NCBI GenBank assembly: GCA_028564925.1
Contig: CM053029.1
Span: forward strand, 297,205,168-297,269,167
DNA: 64,000 nt
Direction: 5' to 3'
Origin: Lithobates sylvaticus
Taxonomy: Eukaryota; Chordata; Amphibia; Anura; Ranidae
Within the stretch, counting starts at the first letter, position 1; the number at the start of each line of letters is the position of its first letter. The notes under the pieces are model-generated. The model had not been told where the DNA came from and made no database searches. It worked only from the letters and a program-made list of their open reading frames with translations. Positions 22,521 through 33,122 of this stretch are shown one piece after another. Both the position numbers and the translations under genes were made by a program.

Positions 22521-23226
22521 TACCGTATATACTCGAGTATAGGCCGTCCTGAGTATAAGCCGAGGCCCCTAATTCACCACAAAAAAAATGGGAAAAATGC
22601 ATTGACCCGTGTATAAGCCGAGGGTAAAAAATGCAGCAGCTACTGTAAGTGGAAAAAGAGGGTCAGCAATGCCCATCTGCAGCTGCCTGTCCCCTGTACA
22701 GACCCCCCCCCCTGTGTCCCCATTGCAGCCTACCTGTGCCGATCTGCGGGTCCTCTGTCATCCGTCCTGTGCCATCCATCCTGTGCCATCCATCCTGTGC
22801 CATCTGTCATCGATCTTCCGCCGATGCAGTCTCGCTCTGTCCCCCCACAGCTTGTACGGCGCCATTCTAAAATTACAAAAGCCGCGCCTCCTCCTCCTCC
22901 TCGTCCGTGATAGGAGGAACGCTGTTTTCCCAGCAGTCAGTGTGCAGTGTTCCGCCTATCACGGACATTCTCTCATCCTCGTCCATGAGATGAGAATGAC
23001 AGGACATCCGTGATAGGCGGAACACTGTACTGCTGGGAAAATTAGTGTCCGCCTATCACGGACGGGCGGGAGGAGGCGGCGCGGCTTTTGAAAACTGCCG
23101 TCTGTCTGCATGACACGCTGTTCATGTAGGCAGACAGCGGTGACTCGAATATAAGCCGAGGGGGGGGACTTTCAGCCCTAAAAAAATGGGCTGAAAATCT
23201 CGGCTTATATTCGAGTATATACGGTA
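22521..23226. mobile_element. MITE with CCGTATATACTCGAG ends, inside the PLE
   Basis: Both ends carry a long terminal inverted repeat: taCCGTATATACTCGAGTATA at the left, and its reverse complement at the right finishing in 'tatacggta' at 23226. The adjoining 'aagccgag' motif recurs several times near both ends ('gtataagccgag'). The middle holds a second hairpin: 'gttccgcctatcacggac' (22949-22966) and inverted and direct partners up to about 23065. It is absent from the matching place in the minus-strand PLE arm, so it inserted later. There is no transposase. The superfamily is not certain; a TA or ACAT duplication would both fit the flanks. Confidence 0.8.
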
Positions 23227-24045
23227 CATATATCTTTTATTATTATCTATCTCGTTTTATGGCCCAGCATTTTTATACATGTGTTTTATGTATCATGAGA
23301 CGGTTATACCCCCTCGTTTTATATACATAGATTTTATTGCGCTGCTATATGTCCAAACTGACATGTTTTTTGTGTTAGTTTTTAGTGGCATCTATATCGT
23401 CATATTCCCATAGTTATACCTATACATCTTGTCCCTCGGCCATGGTTTATTTACCTATAGCTGTCCAATCAGCTACTGTCACATTATGCACCTGCCAATC
23501 AGCTAGAGCTTACCGTCGCCGTTTCCGGCCCTGTTACATACTCTGCTGACACCTTGTAATCCCCTAGTCAAACCAGCGGTCTGACTACCAAGAAAATGGC
23601 TGCCGCTCTACTTCCGGCGACGCATTTGTGACCACTTCCAGTGATCGGCACTATGGCAAAATGGCCTCTATAATTGATAATTTATATGTCATATTGGAAA
23701 TAAATACATTTTGATTGTTGATATACTACACTATGAGGCATTTTCACTTCCTATACATACTGAGGTGAAAACCACCCCCCCCCCCCCCCCGCCTGGATAA
23801 GGAGTAAGCTGATAGGAAGTACCTGGGACACGCAGTTGGAAATCAACCACCCCCCCGTAAGGACGGTCACCAAGGACCGTAAAGACCCATATTACACTGC
23901 TGTAACCTTACAGCTGTAAGGTAAGGGGCCATCCATATCCCCAATAGGATTGCACAGGAATACACGGATCACTGCACAGGATTCACAGATTACTCCCTGT
24001 CACCAACGTATACCTCAGCACTGACACCTCTCTTCCTTTTTTTTG

Positions 24046-24840
24046 GATGGAAGATACTGCTTTGCCACATTGCACTGATGTTATTGGACATTATCTCTTT
24101 GCGATTTTATTTATCGCCATTCACCATTTTATCTATTATCTTTTATCGCCTTTATATATTTTTATTATAGCCACTTATTATGGCATATGTGGTACATATT
24201 TGAGACCACCACTATCTGTTATTTCCTCCTTGGCATTCGAGAAAAAAATTCTCTTTTTTCTGCACTCCATCACTTTAACAATTATTGTTTTACATTTCTC
24301 TATATCACTTTTATGATATATTAATTTTTTTTGGATCACCGCAATTCCTTTATATGCACAATTGGATTCATATTTCAATGCATTTTTTATTAAGGATTTT
24401 CATCACGTTTATTTAACTATTTATTTTGATCACTGGTTTTATGCACACTTGGATGCACTGTCATTTTACCCAGTCACGGATTGCGATGTTTATCATGCAT
24501 TTTTAGCCAGGATTGTTTTTACCGCAAGATTTGATTTTTATCACATCACTATACGCACAATCAGAAGCACTGCGATTTATTTGATATATGATTTATTGAT
24601 ACTTTTATTCATCTTTATATGTGTTATACTATTTTAACCAGGATGTTTTAATTAGGATTCCCTACGTCTATTACCTGATTGCTTTGTCTTTTTAACATAT
24701 AGTCTAGTTTAATTTATTTGCACGCCACTATCTTCCTTCTCTATCTTCTTTGGGTTCAGACATTTCCCTTGAGTGTGCGCTGCATTTCCCTAGTTGCCAT
24801 TCGGTGTGCTGGCGCAAGATTACCCTTTTTATCCCTTTAA
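24046..24840 (+). repeat. PLE pseudo-LTR of the inverted copy
   Basis: This is the reverse complement of 13862-14580 and 19530-20316, with the same start at 'ggatggaagatactgc' and end at 'attacccttt'. It is the third pseudo-LTR copy of the cluster and the outermost on the right. Confidence 0.85.
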
Positions 24841-24845
24841 ATATT

Positions 24846-25504
24846 GATATACTGTATGTATAATTGATTGATATGGCACAACAGCACTTTATTTTACACA
24901 GTATAAATTTATTAGGAAGCGCAGCAAACACCAGAAAGATCTTCACCCAATGCCTGGAGAGGTTGGGGTCTCTTGATTGCTAACTATGGCACCCATAAGC
25001 TTAGAAATGGAACCACAACAGAAGCGTCCAGGTTGGGTATGCCTGTGAAGTTAGTTAAGCGCATTTGAAGGGGGGACTCACAGCAAAACCTTTGTTATGT
25101 TAGACCGCAATGGGCAGAGTTTCCATGAGTTCCTTTATATCCTCTTGGGTTTGAACCATTGTACGGTTTGGTTGATGGGTCATTCATCCATTTAGTGACC
25201 AGCTTGCAGAGCTAAACTTCAAAAGGAGAAGATTGCAGTTTGATTTCTCGAGGATGTAATATGACTATGTTGGATGGGTGTACAAGGTTTGATGTGGAGG
25301 GAGTTGCTTCCCATGTTTTCTATGCATGTTTCATGTGAAGGTTCTCTTGATATGTTATGTAGTCAGGAGCTGGCTAATGTTGCCTGCATTGTCAGGACTC
25401 AGGAGATACTGTGCAGCTTTGCTGCTGTGAAGCTGTTCTCTCCTAGTGTTGTCATATCCTGAAGATAGAGTTACTGAGTTCTAAAAGAAAAGCATCTTGG
25501 GGGG
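24846..25504. other. Unassigned non-coding DNA
   Basis: This is ordinary sequence between the PLE cluster and the Gypsy element. No open frame, repeat or motif is recognised; one 62-codon frame at 25274-25462 has no features. Confidence 0.5.
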
Positions 25505-26624
25505 TGTAGTCCAGGGAGCTAACATTTGCATTCAGCTGTACTATTTTGAACTACAAATACCAGCCGGCTTGGAAAGAAGAACGGGATGCTGGGGGAGGTG
25601 ATAAAAAGCATGTGTGCAGGCAGGATCTCTCTTTTGGGACTCTGCCTGGAACTGTGAGCAAGTGACTCTGTGTCAGTGTGTGCTGTGTCCGAGTCGCAGC
25701 CTGTGCTACAGGAAAAGAGAGAGTCATTGCGTGCAGATGCAGTAGCATCCACTGCCAGTTACTGTACTTCTGACTGTCCAGCGGCAGCGTGGAGGCTGCT
25801 ATTCACACGCCCACACCAGATCCAGCCGAGGTGAAGCACGGTGTGACGCCGGACCACATTATGCCTTGAGCAGGGCTCTACCGAGGCCTGTGGTGGAGAC
25901 CCACTCCACTTCCAATACCAAGAGTCGTTGGCACTTGCCTATTCTATTACCATGCTGCATGCAGACACCATACCAGGATATGTTAAGTACTTCACTTAAA
26001 AGCTAGCTGAAGACAACATTTTTTTTATTTTCTCTGAGGGACTACAACATATCCCACACCCCCCACTAAGGTAATAAAGAAGTCTGTGCTGTAAGGACAA
26101 CTATTTTAACCCAGGACTCTATCTGTTAAATCTGTTAATGGAGCGGGTTTAGGTACGCCAAGGTTTAATAGTTTCATCACTTTAAGAACAGTATTGTAAC
26201 TTTCTGCTTTATCTGGCTGTAGTGTTGAGGCACAAGAGGGAGCGGTTTGACATAAGAAAGGTCATTCCTCTCCCCCTTCTCTTGCCTGTTCCCATAGGTT
26301 TCTAACTAAACAGAACATTGTGTGAGTAGTCTTTATATCCTGCAATCAGTTACCGTTTGTTCTACTGTCTTATATCATTGTGATCACCTGCTATAGTGAA
26401 ACTTTTCAAAGGGCTAAGTTTATGTTACTGGAATTTCATGTTCCTAACTTTTCAGTAAGCAAAGCACAACTATTTCACTTAAATTGTGTGTGTGTCTCTA
26501 ATTACCTTGATTATCACCTAAAATGTCTGAACCCAGGGTGTCAGAGATGTTGGAGGACTTGCATGGTTGGGGCCACCGGTGGGGTATACATTCAGCAAGC
26601 GGCCCTCACGGGGGTAGCACTACA
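25505..26624 (+). repeat. Probable 5' LTR of the Gypsy fossil
   Basis: It is placed by the primer-binding site that follows. It contains a TATA-like 'gataaaaagc' near 25600 and an 'aataaag' polyadenylation-like signal at about 26071. No partner LTR was found in the window, so the left limit is a guess and a long leader instead of a long LTR is possible. Confidence 0.35.
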
Positions 26625-26626
26625 TT

Positions 26627-26643
26627 TGGGGGCTCATCCGGGA
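26627..26643 (+). promoter_or_regulatory. Retroelement primer-binding site, tRNA-Pro type
   Basis: TGGGGGCTCATCCGGGA differs at one base from the tRNA-Pro primer site known from murine leukaemia virus and other retroelements. It sits two bases after a 'taca' that could end an LTR. It is a site of the fossil element, not a tRNA gene. Confidence 0.7.
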
Positions 26644-26699
26644 TACCCCTCATGGGATGCTCAAGCAAGTCATGTGATGAGTCCAGGGCTGAAGAAAGA

Positions 26700-27016
26700 A
26701 TGGACTCAGTCACCATCACTGATTGGATAGAATCGAGAGCAAGGAGGTCGATTGGACCTGACAATAGTGTTGAAAGTGCTCGGAGTTGGATGAACTGAGA
26801 GGTAGGTCACTTGGGGAGGAAGGCTGTGCCAGAACAAGGGGCCTACCTCATGGATATGAGATCTAAGCATGAGGAAGATTGCACTTATGTGCTGATGGAG
26901 TGGAGGGAGAGTATTCTTGCCAAGGTTCAGAAGAGTGTGGTGAATTTGGCTGAGGTGCTAGAGGCACAAAAAATGTCATTACTGCTAGCAGCAGAACCAG
27001 ATAAAAATTGTACTTA
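26700..27016 (+). pseudogene. Start of gag of the Gypsy fossil
   Basis: Translations downstream of the primer site give short charged helical segments (around ERMDSVTITDWIESRARR and LAEVLEAQKMSLLLAAEP). These plausibly belong to the gag N-terminal part. The block stops at 27016, where foreign sequence is inserted; gag resumes at 33123. It is too short to identify on its own and is assigned by position. Confidence 0.4.
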
Positions 27017-27960
27017 AAAAAGAAATGGTATTTAAATTAATCTGCCCTTATTTAAATACACACCGCTGCGCCTTGATCAGTAATCTGTTTAAAACTACAG
27101 CTGCCACTTGAAATATATGAAAATGAAAATTTATTTTTAACCTTAAAATGTACTCAATCCAAGGAAAAAATAATGGCGCTCTGACAATCACACAATGGTG
27201 ACCGTTTAAAACTAAAAATCGTGAATATTTCAACTCACACACAAAAATGAATATGTAATAAAAAAATATTAATTAAAAATTAAACTGTGCATGTGATAAA
27301 CGAATATATACAAAAACTATATCACCCAGTGATACGTGACAAAATAAAGTGTCAAATTATTTATAAGACAAAATACATAAATAAATAAATAAATCAAAAG
27401 TCCATATAGTGTCCACAATGTCTGTTGAAATAATCTGTGAAATATCTTCTTCTTCCTTCCACCACACCACAGTGACAGGTGACTTCCCTTAAGAAATGCA
27501 CTCACCGACAAAAAGCGCTTTAAAAAACATGTAAGCAGGTGTCAAGACGAATCACATAATATCCACTGTGTATATCCAGAAATTCTCCACATGTAAATAA
27601 AATAAGGTGCTCCAATAGTGTAAATCGTATATAAATCAATTTATTCATTCACTTAAAAAGCTTCAACCATTACACTCACATTTCCAAAATAAAAAGTCAG
27701 CAGAAAGCAATCAGCAGACCACAGCAAATTACACTCCTGAACTTCACACTCAATGGATTGCAGTCACGGCAGACTCGAGGTGTGCAGGCACAGCGGCGTT
27801 TGTTTAAATCTCACCCCTTCCTCGATGCCCGATTGCAGCAATAATAATCCGTCTCCACGTCCAGCTCCCAGTCTCAAGCTTTACTGGAGATGATGGCTGT
27901 ACGGCGATCATTCCTTTAAATATGGTACCTGGGGGGTGTCTAAAGTATGCCTGTGAAGTG
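27017..27960 (-). mobile_element. PLE-type pseudo-LTR fragment in the Gypsy fossil
   Basis: On the minus strand the sequence has the composition and order of the other PLE end segments here: a GC-richer start (27960-27750), 'tttatataaat'-like and 'aataaataaat' stretches, and a T-rich end. It contains phrases such as 'gtggacactatatggac' that I associate with frog PLE tails. No protein is encoded. The family assignment is tentative. Confidence 0.4.
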
Positions 27961-28053
27961 GCATGTGTTTCCCGTGTTTAGAACTGTCCCTGCAAAAAAT
28001 GACATGACATTTGTAAAGGAAAAAAATAAGCCATTTAAAACTGCTTATGGATA

Positions 28054-28534
28054 TTAAGGGGAACCCGCACCCAAAATAAAACCCTCTACCTACAACCCTA
28101 TATACTCTGAACAGCAGTATACAGGCGGTACAAACAAGACAGGGACTGTAGGTTTGTTCTAAAGTAGAATCTGTTTGTAATTTTGAACAGGTACATTTTT
28201 TAAGTGTAGCTCCATCAAAAAAAAATCAATTTTTAAGCTTTTTGGAGAACATAGTGAAGGGTTATCACCCCTGTAACATTTGTTTTGCTGTCTGTGCACC
28301 TGTTCAGAACATTTCACCTCACTTTCCATCCCAATGACAAATGTTTTTTGGAAAAGTAGGGTTTTTATTGAAACAAGGATTGGTGATAAAGCATCAGTAG
28401 AGAGGAGATACCTTTTTCCCAAATTAAATCTAGCAGGATAGAATTTCACTTCCTAGGGGTAGATTTCCTCTCACTTCCTGTTTTCTCCTTCCGTTTGCAA
28501 GTAGGAGTCGTTTCTAAGTTGGATGTTTGAAAGT
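28054..28534. mobile_element. MITE fragment starting at TTAA
   Basis: TTAAGGGGAACCCGCACCC at 28054 resembles the ends of the TTAA-flanked frog MITEs. The interior is AT-rich, with 'ttatcacccctgtaac' and 'atttcacctcactttccatc'-like stretches seen in dispersed frog repeats. A matching right end is not present before the hAT element begins, so the copy is probably truncated. Confidence 0.4.
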
Positions 28535-29044
28535 AGGGGCCTGCCGTATATACTCTGCAGAAATTTGTCCCATTAGATGTTGGTGTTGCTACAACACTGT
28601 AAGCCCTCACAGTTACTCTTGGTGGGCACAGGAATGGGCCCTGCTGTGAATTATTAGATCAAGATTTGTAATTACACGCCCCTGTTAAACAGGGGCTGAA
28701 AAATTGTGCCTTAGGCACTGGTGCCGGTGCCACAACACTGCCACCCCCTCACAGATACTGTACTTGGAGCACAGCAATCAGACCTGTTGCAAAGCATTGC
28801 ATAAAAAATTGTAATTACACGCCCATGTTAAACAGGGGCTGAAAAAAATGGGCCTTAGCCACTGGTGGTGGCACCCAGAAACAAAAATGTTCTTCCAAGC
28901 TATCATCAGGATCATTGAGGAAGAGGATAGTCAGTCAACATAACAGGACAGTCACTTAGCATCAGCATAAGCAGTCTTGATGTGACATTTTAAAATAAAT
29001 TATTCTGTTATATCAGCTTCAGGTGCCTGGTAGCTGGTGGTGAT

Positions 29045-32000
29045 TCAAGACTGATTCATCTTTATGAAGGTCAGTCGATCAACCGAGTCGGTGGACAGGC
29101 GCACCGTGTGATCGGTGACAAAGCCTCCAGCAGCACTGAATGTGCGTTCGGAAAGAACGCTGGATGCAGGACAGGCCAGTAGCTCAATTGCATACTGTGC
29201 AAGCTCTGGCCAGTGATCCATCCTCAAGACCCAGTAAGCCAGAGGATTTTTGGTGGGAAAGGTGTCCAAGTCTGACCTTGCCCCTAGGTATTCCTGCACC
29301 ATGTATATCAGACGCTGGCGATGGTTGCTGGAACCGATCATACCTTGGGGCTGCGGACTAAAAAATTGTCTGAACGCATCGGTCAGACGTCCACCTTCCC
29401 CACCGCTCCTTCTGCTACTGACCGAAGCCTCAGCAACTCGTCGTCCAGGACCAGGAGTTTGTAACCCCCCAGTCTCTGGGAACGCCTTGCACAGACCTTT
29501 CTGCAAGGCCTCCCGGAGATGTCTCATCCTCTGCTCCCTCTGCGAGGGCAAGATAAGGTCCGCAACCTTACCCTTGTACCGTGGATCAAGGAGAGTGGCC
29601 AGGCAGTAATGGTCCCTCTCCTTGATCCGAAGAATACGAGGATCCTTCCGCAGGCTTTGCAGGATCAGGGAGGCCATGCAACGTAGGTTAGCTGAGGCAT
29701 TCCGTCCGGAGTCTTCTGGGTCACTGAGGACGACATGATCCGCAGCCACCTCCTCCCAGCCACATACAAGTCCACTGGTTTCTTGGGACTGTAAATCATT
29801 CCTAAAAGACTGTTGCTGCTGATGCTGAGTGCCAGGCTCCACCTCCATGCTGACACAATCCTCCTCCTCCTCCTCCTCTTCCTCCTGTGTGATGGGTGGG
29901 AGAGAAGGAACACTGTCTGGATAAAGGGGGCCTTGAGAGGCAAGGAAGTCCTCCTCTTCCTGCCTCTGTTCTGCCTCAAGTGCCCTGTCCATTATTCCAC
30001 GCAGCGTATGCTCCAACAGGTGGACAAGAGGTACAGTGTCACTGATGCATGCACTGTCACTGCTCACCATCCTTGTGGCCTCCTCAAATGGTGACAGGAC
30101 AGTGCATGCATCACTGATCATGCTCCACTGGCGTGGGGAAAAAAATCCGAGCTCCCCTGACCCTGTCCTGGTGCCCTCTGCTGCGTGTGCAGTCGCTGCA
30201 GCATGGCCAACGGTGAGTTCCACCTGGTGGGCATGTCACATAAGGTGGTTCTTGGGCAGGTTCAACTCCTTTTGCAGCTCAGCCAGCCAAGCACTGGCAT
30301 TATATGATCGGCGGAAATGCACACAGACTTTCCTGGCCTGCCTCAGGACATCCTGTAAGCCTGGGTACCTGCCCAAGAACCGCTGCACCACCAGGTTAAG
30401 TACGTGAGCCATACAGGGCACATGGGTCAGCTGTCCCTGTCGCAGGGCGGAGAGGAGGTTGGTGCCATTGTCACAAACCACCATTTTTGGCTTAAGCTGG
30501 TGTGGCGTCAACCACCTCTCAGCCTGCCCCTGCAGAGCTGACAGAACCTCTGCCCCAGTGTGGCTCCTGTCCCCCAAACACACCAGCGCAAGCACGGCAT
30601 GGCATCTTTTTGCCTGCGTACTTGCGTAGCCCCTTGGACGCCTACGGAGCACCGCTGGTTCCGAGGACAGAGCACTCGAAGAGGCCATGGAGGCAGAAGA
30701 AGAGGAGGGGGTGGAGGAGAGAGGTGTGTCACAACCAGTAGTAGCATTTTGGAGGGGTGGTGGCGGAACAACCTCCAACACTACTGCACCTTGTCCTGCA
30801 TCCTTCCCAGCTGCCAAAAGAGTGACCCAATGGGCCGTGAAAGACGGGCAACGTCCCTGTCCATGCCTGCTGGACCATGAGTCAGCGGTAATATGCACCT
30901 TACCGCATACAGTCCTGTCCAGCTAGGCATGGACATTGCCTTCCACATACCGGTAGAGAGCCGGAATTGCCTTCCGTGAGAAAAAGTGGCGTTTGGGAAC
31001 CTGCCACTGAGGAACCACACATTGAACAAACTCACGGAAGGGGGCCGAGTCTACCAACTGAAAAGGCAGCAGTTGAAGTGCTAGAAATTTAGCCAAGCTA
31101 GCATTCAACTGCTGGGCATGTGGATGGCTGGGAGTAAACTTCTTTCGACGGTCCAGCAGCTGGGGCAGGGAAATTTGCCTGGTACAAGCGGACGTCGGTG
31201 TACTGCTAGCAGAGTGCCCGCAAGTACTTGGCTGTGACACACCTAATTCTACACCTTCATTCCTCTCAGTGCAGCTTTCAGAGAGGACTGAAGGTATAGT
31301 GGGGTTGGAGATCCCAGCTGTCGAGGAGCAAGGAGAGGTCCGCTTTGTTCTTTGGTGTGGGTCTTTAATGTGCACTTGCCAACGAGCTGCATGGCAGGTC
31401 AACATATGTCTAGTCATGCTTGTGGTGCCCAAGCGGCTGATGTTTTGGCCACACGAGGTATGCTTGAGACATATGTTGCAAATAGCAGTGGTGCGATCTG
31501 ATGCACCCGTCTCAAAAAAAGGCCCACACCAAAGAACTTTTGTAATAATGTGCAGAGGCAGCGCCCTGCACAGGCGGAGCTCTGCGGTGTGATTCAGTTG
31601 GTGTGCTGGTCTCAAGCTGGCCCCCGGAGGGCATCCAGCCTTGTTGGAGATGTGCCGCCTCCTCCTCCTCCTCCTCCTCCTCCTCTCAGGCACCCACGTG
31701 GAGTCAGTGACCTCATCATCCCCTCCCTCTTCACCACTGGGGGAAACCTGGCAGTAAGCTGCAGCTGGTGGAACATGACTGCCAGATTGCTGTTCTTGAG
31801 CATCCCCTCTCTCTGCGCTCACGCTACTGCCTTCCTCTAGCTGGGTATCATCATCCGAGCCTTCAAAACGCTGGGCATCCTCCTAAAGCATGTACCCAAC
31901 ACTGTGCTCAAACAGTTCGGGGGACTCCTCAGGAGGACATGGTGGGTCTAGGGAAGGGGTGCCTGATGATTGCATTGAGTACGCGTTGGCAGCTGCTTTG

Positions 32001-32254
32001 CCAGTACCCTGAGCCTGGGTGAGAGAGGATGAGGAGGATGAGGAGGGCTTGGTCATCCACTCTACCAAGCCTTCGGCATGATGCGGCTCAACATGTCCAG
32101 CTGCCGAAAATAAGGACAAGTGTGTCCCATGGCCACGTGTTGATGACGATGCACCACGTCCACGACCAGCACTGTTGTCTCTAGACACAGAGCCTGCTTG
32201 CCCTGTTTTCTTGGCTCGGGACTGTCTGCCTCTCCTTGTCGGTCTTCCAGACAT
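29045..32254 (-). pseudogene. hAT transposase, one frame with three stop codons
   Basis: hAT transposases cut and paste their element; this one resembles the Ac/Tol2 and ZBED group. From ATG at 32254 (MSGRPTRRGR) one frame runs about 1,069 codons to the stop at 29045, interrupted only by TAG at 31885, TAG at 30925 and TGA at 30238, with no frameshift seen. A BED-type finger is visible: C-x2-C at about 31480-31469 and H-x4-H at about 31408-31391, preceded by VLWCGPFFE. The catalytic core has ITADSWSSRHGQG (about 30895) and CMAHVLNLVV (about 30410). ATLLDPRYKGK lies near 29580. The hAT dimerisation region FPTKNPLAYW ... LLACPASSVLSERTFSAAG fills the last ~75 codons. Low-complexity serine, arginine and glutamate runs lie between domains. 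The three stops each could be one transition, so inactivation looks recent. Confidence 0.88.
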
Positions 32255-32289
32255 TGTAATGGGTAGTGTATATTGTGCTGGAGTCACAC

Positions 32290-32589
32290 AGCACACACAC
32301 TAACTCCTGCAGATGGCTGCCTTAGTTGACAACAGGGCAGAAGGGCAGATACAGGGTAGGGTGGTTTAGTGTGCTGTGCTATAGTCACACAGCACACACA
32401 CACACGCTAACTCCTGCCGATGGCTGTCTGGCTGCTTTAGATGACAACAGGGCAGATACAGGGTGAGGTGGTTTAGTGTGCTGTGCTATACTCACACAGC
32501 ACACACTAACTCCTGCAGATGGCTGCCTTAGATGACAACAGGCCAGAAAGGCAGATACAGGGTAAGGTGGTTTAGTGTGCTGTGCTATA

Positions 32590-32624
<35 letters not shown>

Positions 32625-32765
32625 TTTCCTGCAGATGGCTGGCTGCCTTAGATGACAACAGGCCAGAAGGGCAGATACAGGGTAAAGGCGGTTTAGTGTG
32701 CTACTGCAGTGCTATACTAACACAGCACGCACACAAACTAACTACTCCTGCAGATGGCTGGATTG
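32290..32765. repeat. Five ~95 bp tandem repeats upstream of the hAT transposase
   Basis: The unit holds 'cacacactaactcctgcaga', 'tggctgccttagatgacaac', 'gggcagatacagggta' and 'tggtttagtgtgctgtgcta'. Five copies are seen, with variable (CA)n inside (longest at about 32592-32622). They occupy the promoter-proximal region of the transposase. Repeats of this kind in hAT elements often contain transposase-binding sites; here that is inference. Confidence 0.85.
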
Positions 32766-33019
32766 GTAGAGATTGAGAACAGAACTGGAGAAGAATAAAC
32801 TATCCCTGCCTGTTTTTCCTCTTTCCCTACACTAATCCCCAGAATCCACATACAGAAATGACAAGCAGATAATGTCACTGACACCGTCACTGACTGTTCC
32901 TAACGCCGGAACACACTACATGAGGCTGCCGGCGGGGTCACAGTGCATGCTTTGGCCAATCATCAGCCAGCAATGCACTGCGACTGGCGCAGTGCATTGT
33001 GGACCATTCGCATCACACA

Positions 33020-33122
33020 AATTTGATGCGAATGGTCCTGAGAGTTCGGGTTTCGACGAGCGGTCGAACGCCCGATGTTCGATTCGAACATGGGTTCGAA
33101 TCGAACACCGGGCCCATCCCTA
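33020..33122. repeat. hAT terminal and subterminal inverted motifs
   Basis: The last 100 bp repeats TTCGA-containing palindromes ('gatgttcgattcgaacatg', 'gttcgaatcgaac') next to the terminus 'gggcccatccctaa'. Such clustered palindromes near a transposon end are typical transposase-binding arrays. A tRNA B-box look-alike in it (gttcgaatc) is part of this array. Confidence 0.7.

Larger units (their letters stand above)
28535..33122 (-). mobile_element. hAT transposon, nearly intact transposase frame
   Basis: The minus-strand element has a clear right terminus TAGGGATGGGCCCGGTG (33122-33106), subterminal TTCGAA-rich repeats, a 5' region of tandem ~95 bp repeats, the transposase (32254-29045) and a 3' region holding two diverged direct repeats of 'ttgtaattacacgccc..gttaaacaggggctgaaaa' (28665-28710 and 28810-28850). 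The left terminus is not certain; 'taggggcctgcc' at about 28536 is a weak match. It is inserted in the gag region of the Gypsy fossil. Confidence 0.8.

Noticed and set aside
26620-26650. tRNA-Pro gene
   Set aside because: Only the 3' complement of tRNA-Pro is present, in the position of a primer-binding site.
28665-28860. Possible structured RNA from the repeated 'acacgccc..gttaaacaggggc' strings
   Set aside because: They are two diverged direct repeats in the hAT 3' region; no consistent pairing beyond a short hairpin was seen.
33085-33110. tRNA gene (B-box-like gttcgaatc)
   Set aside because: No A box or cloverleaf; it is part of the hAT subterminal palindromes.
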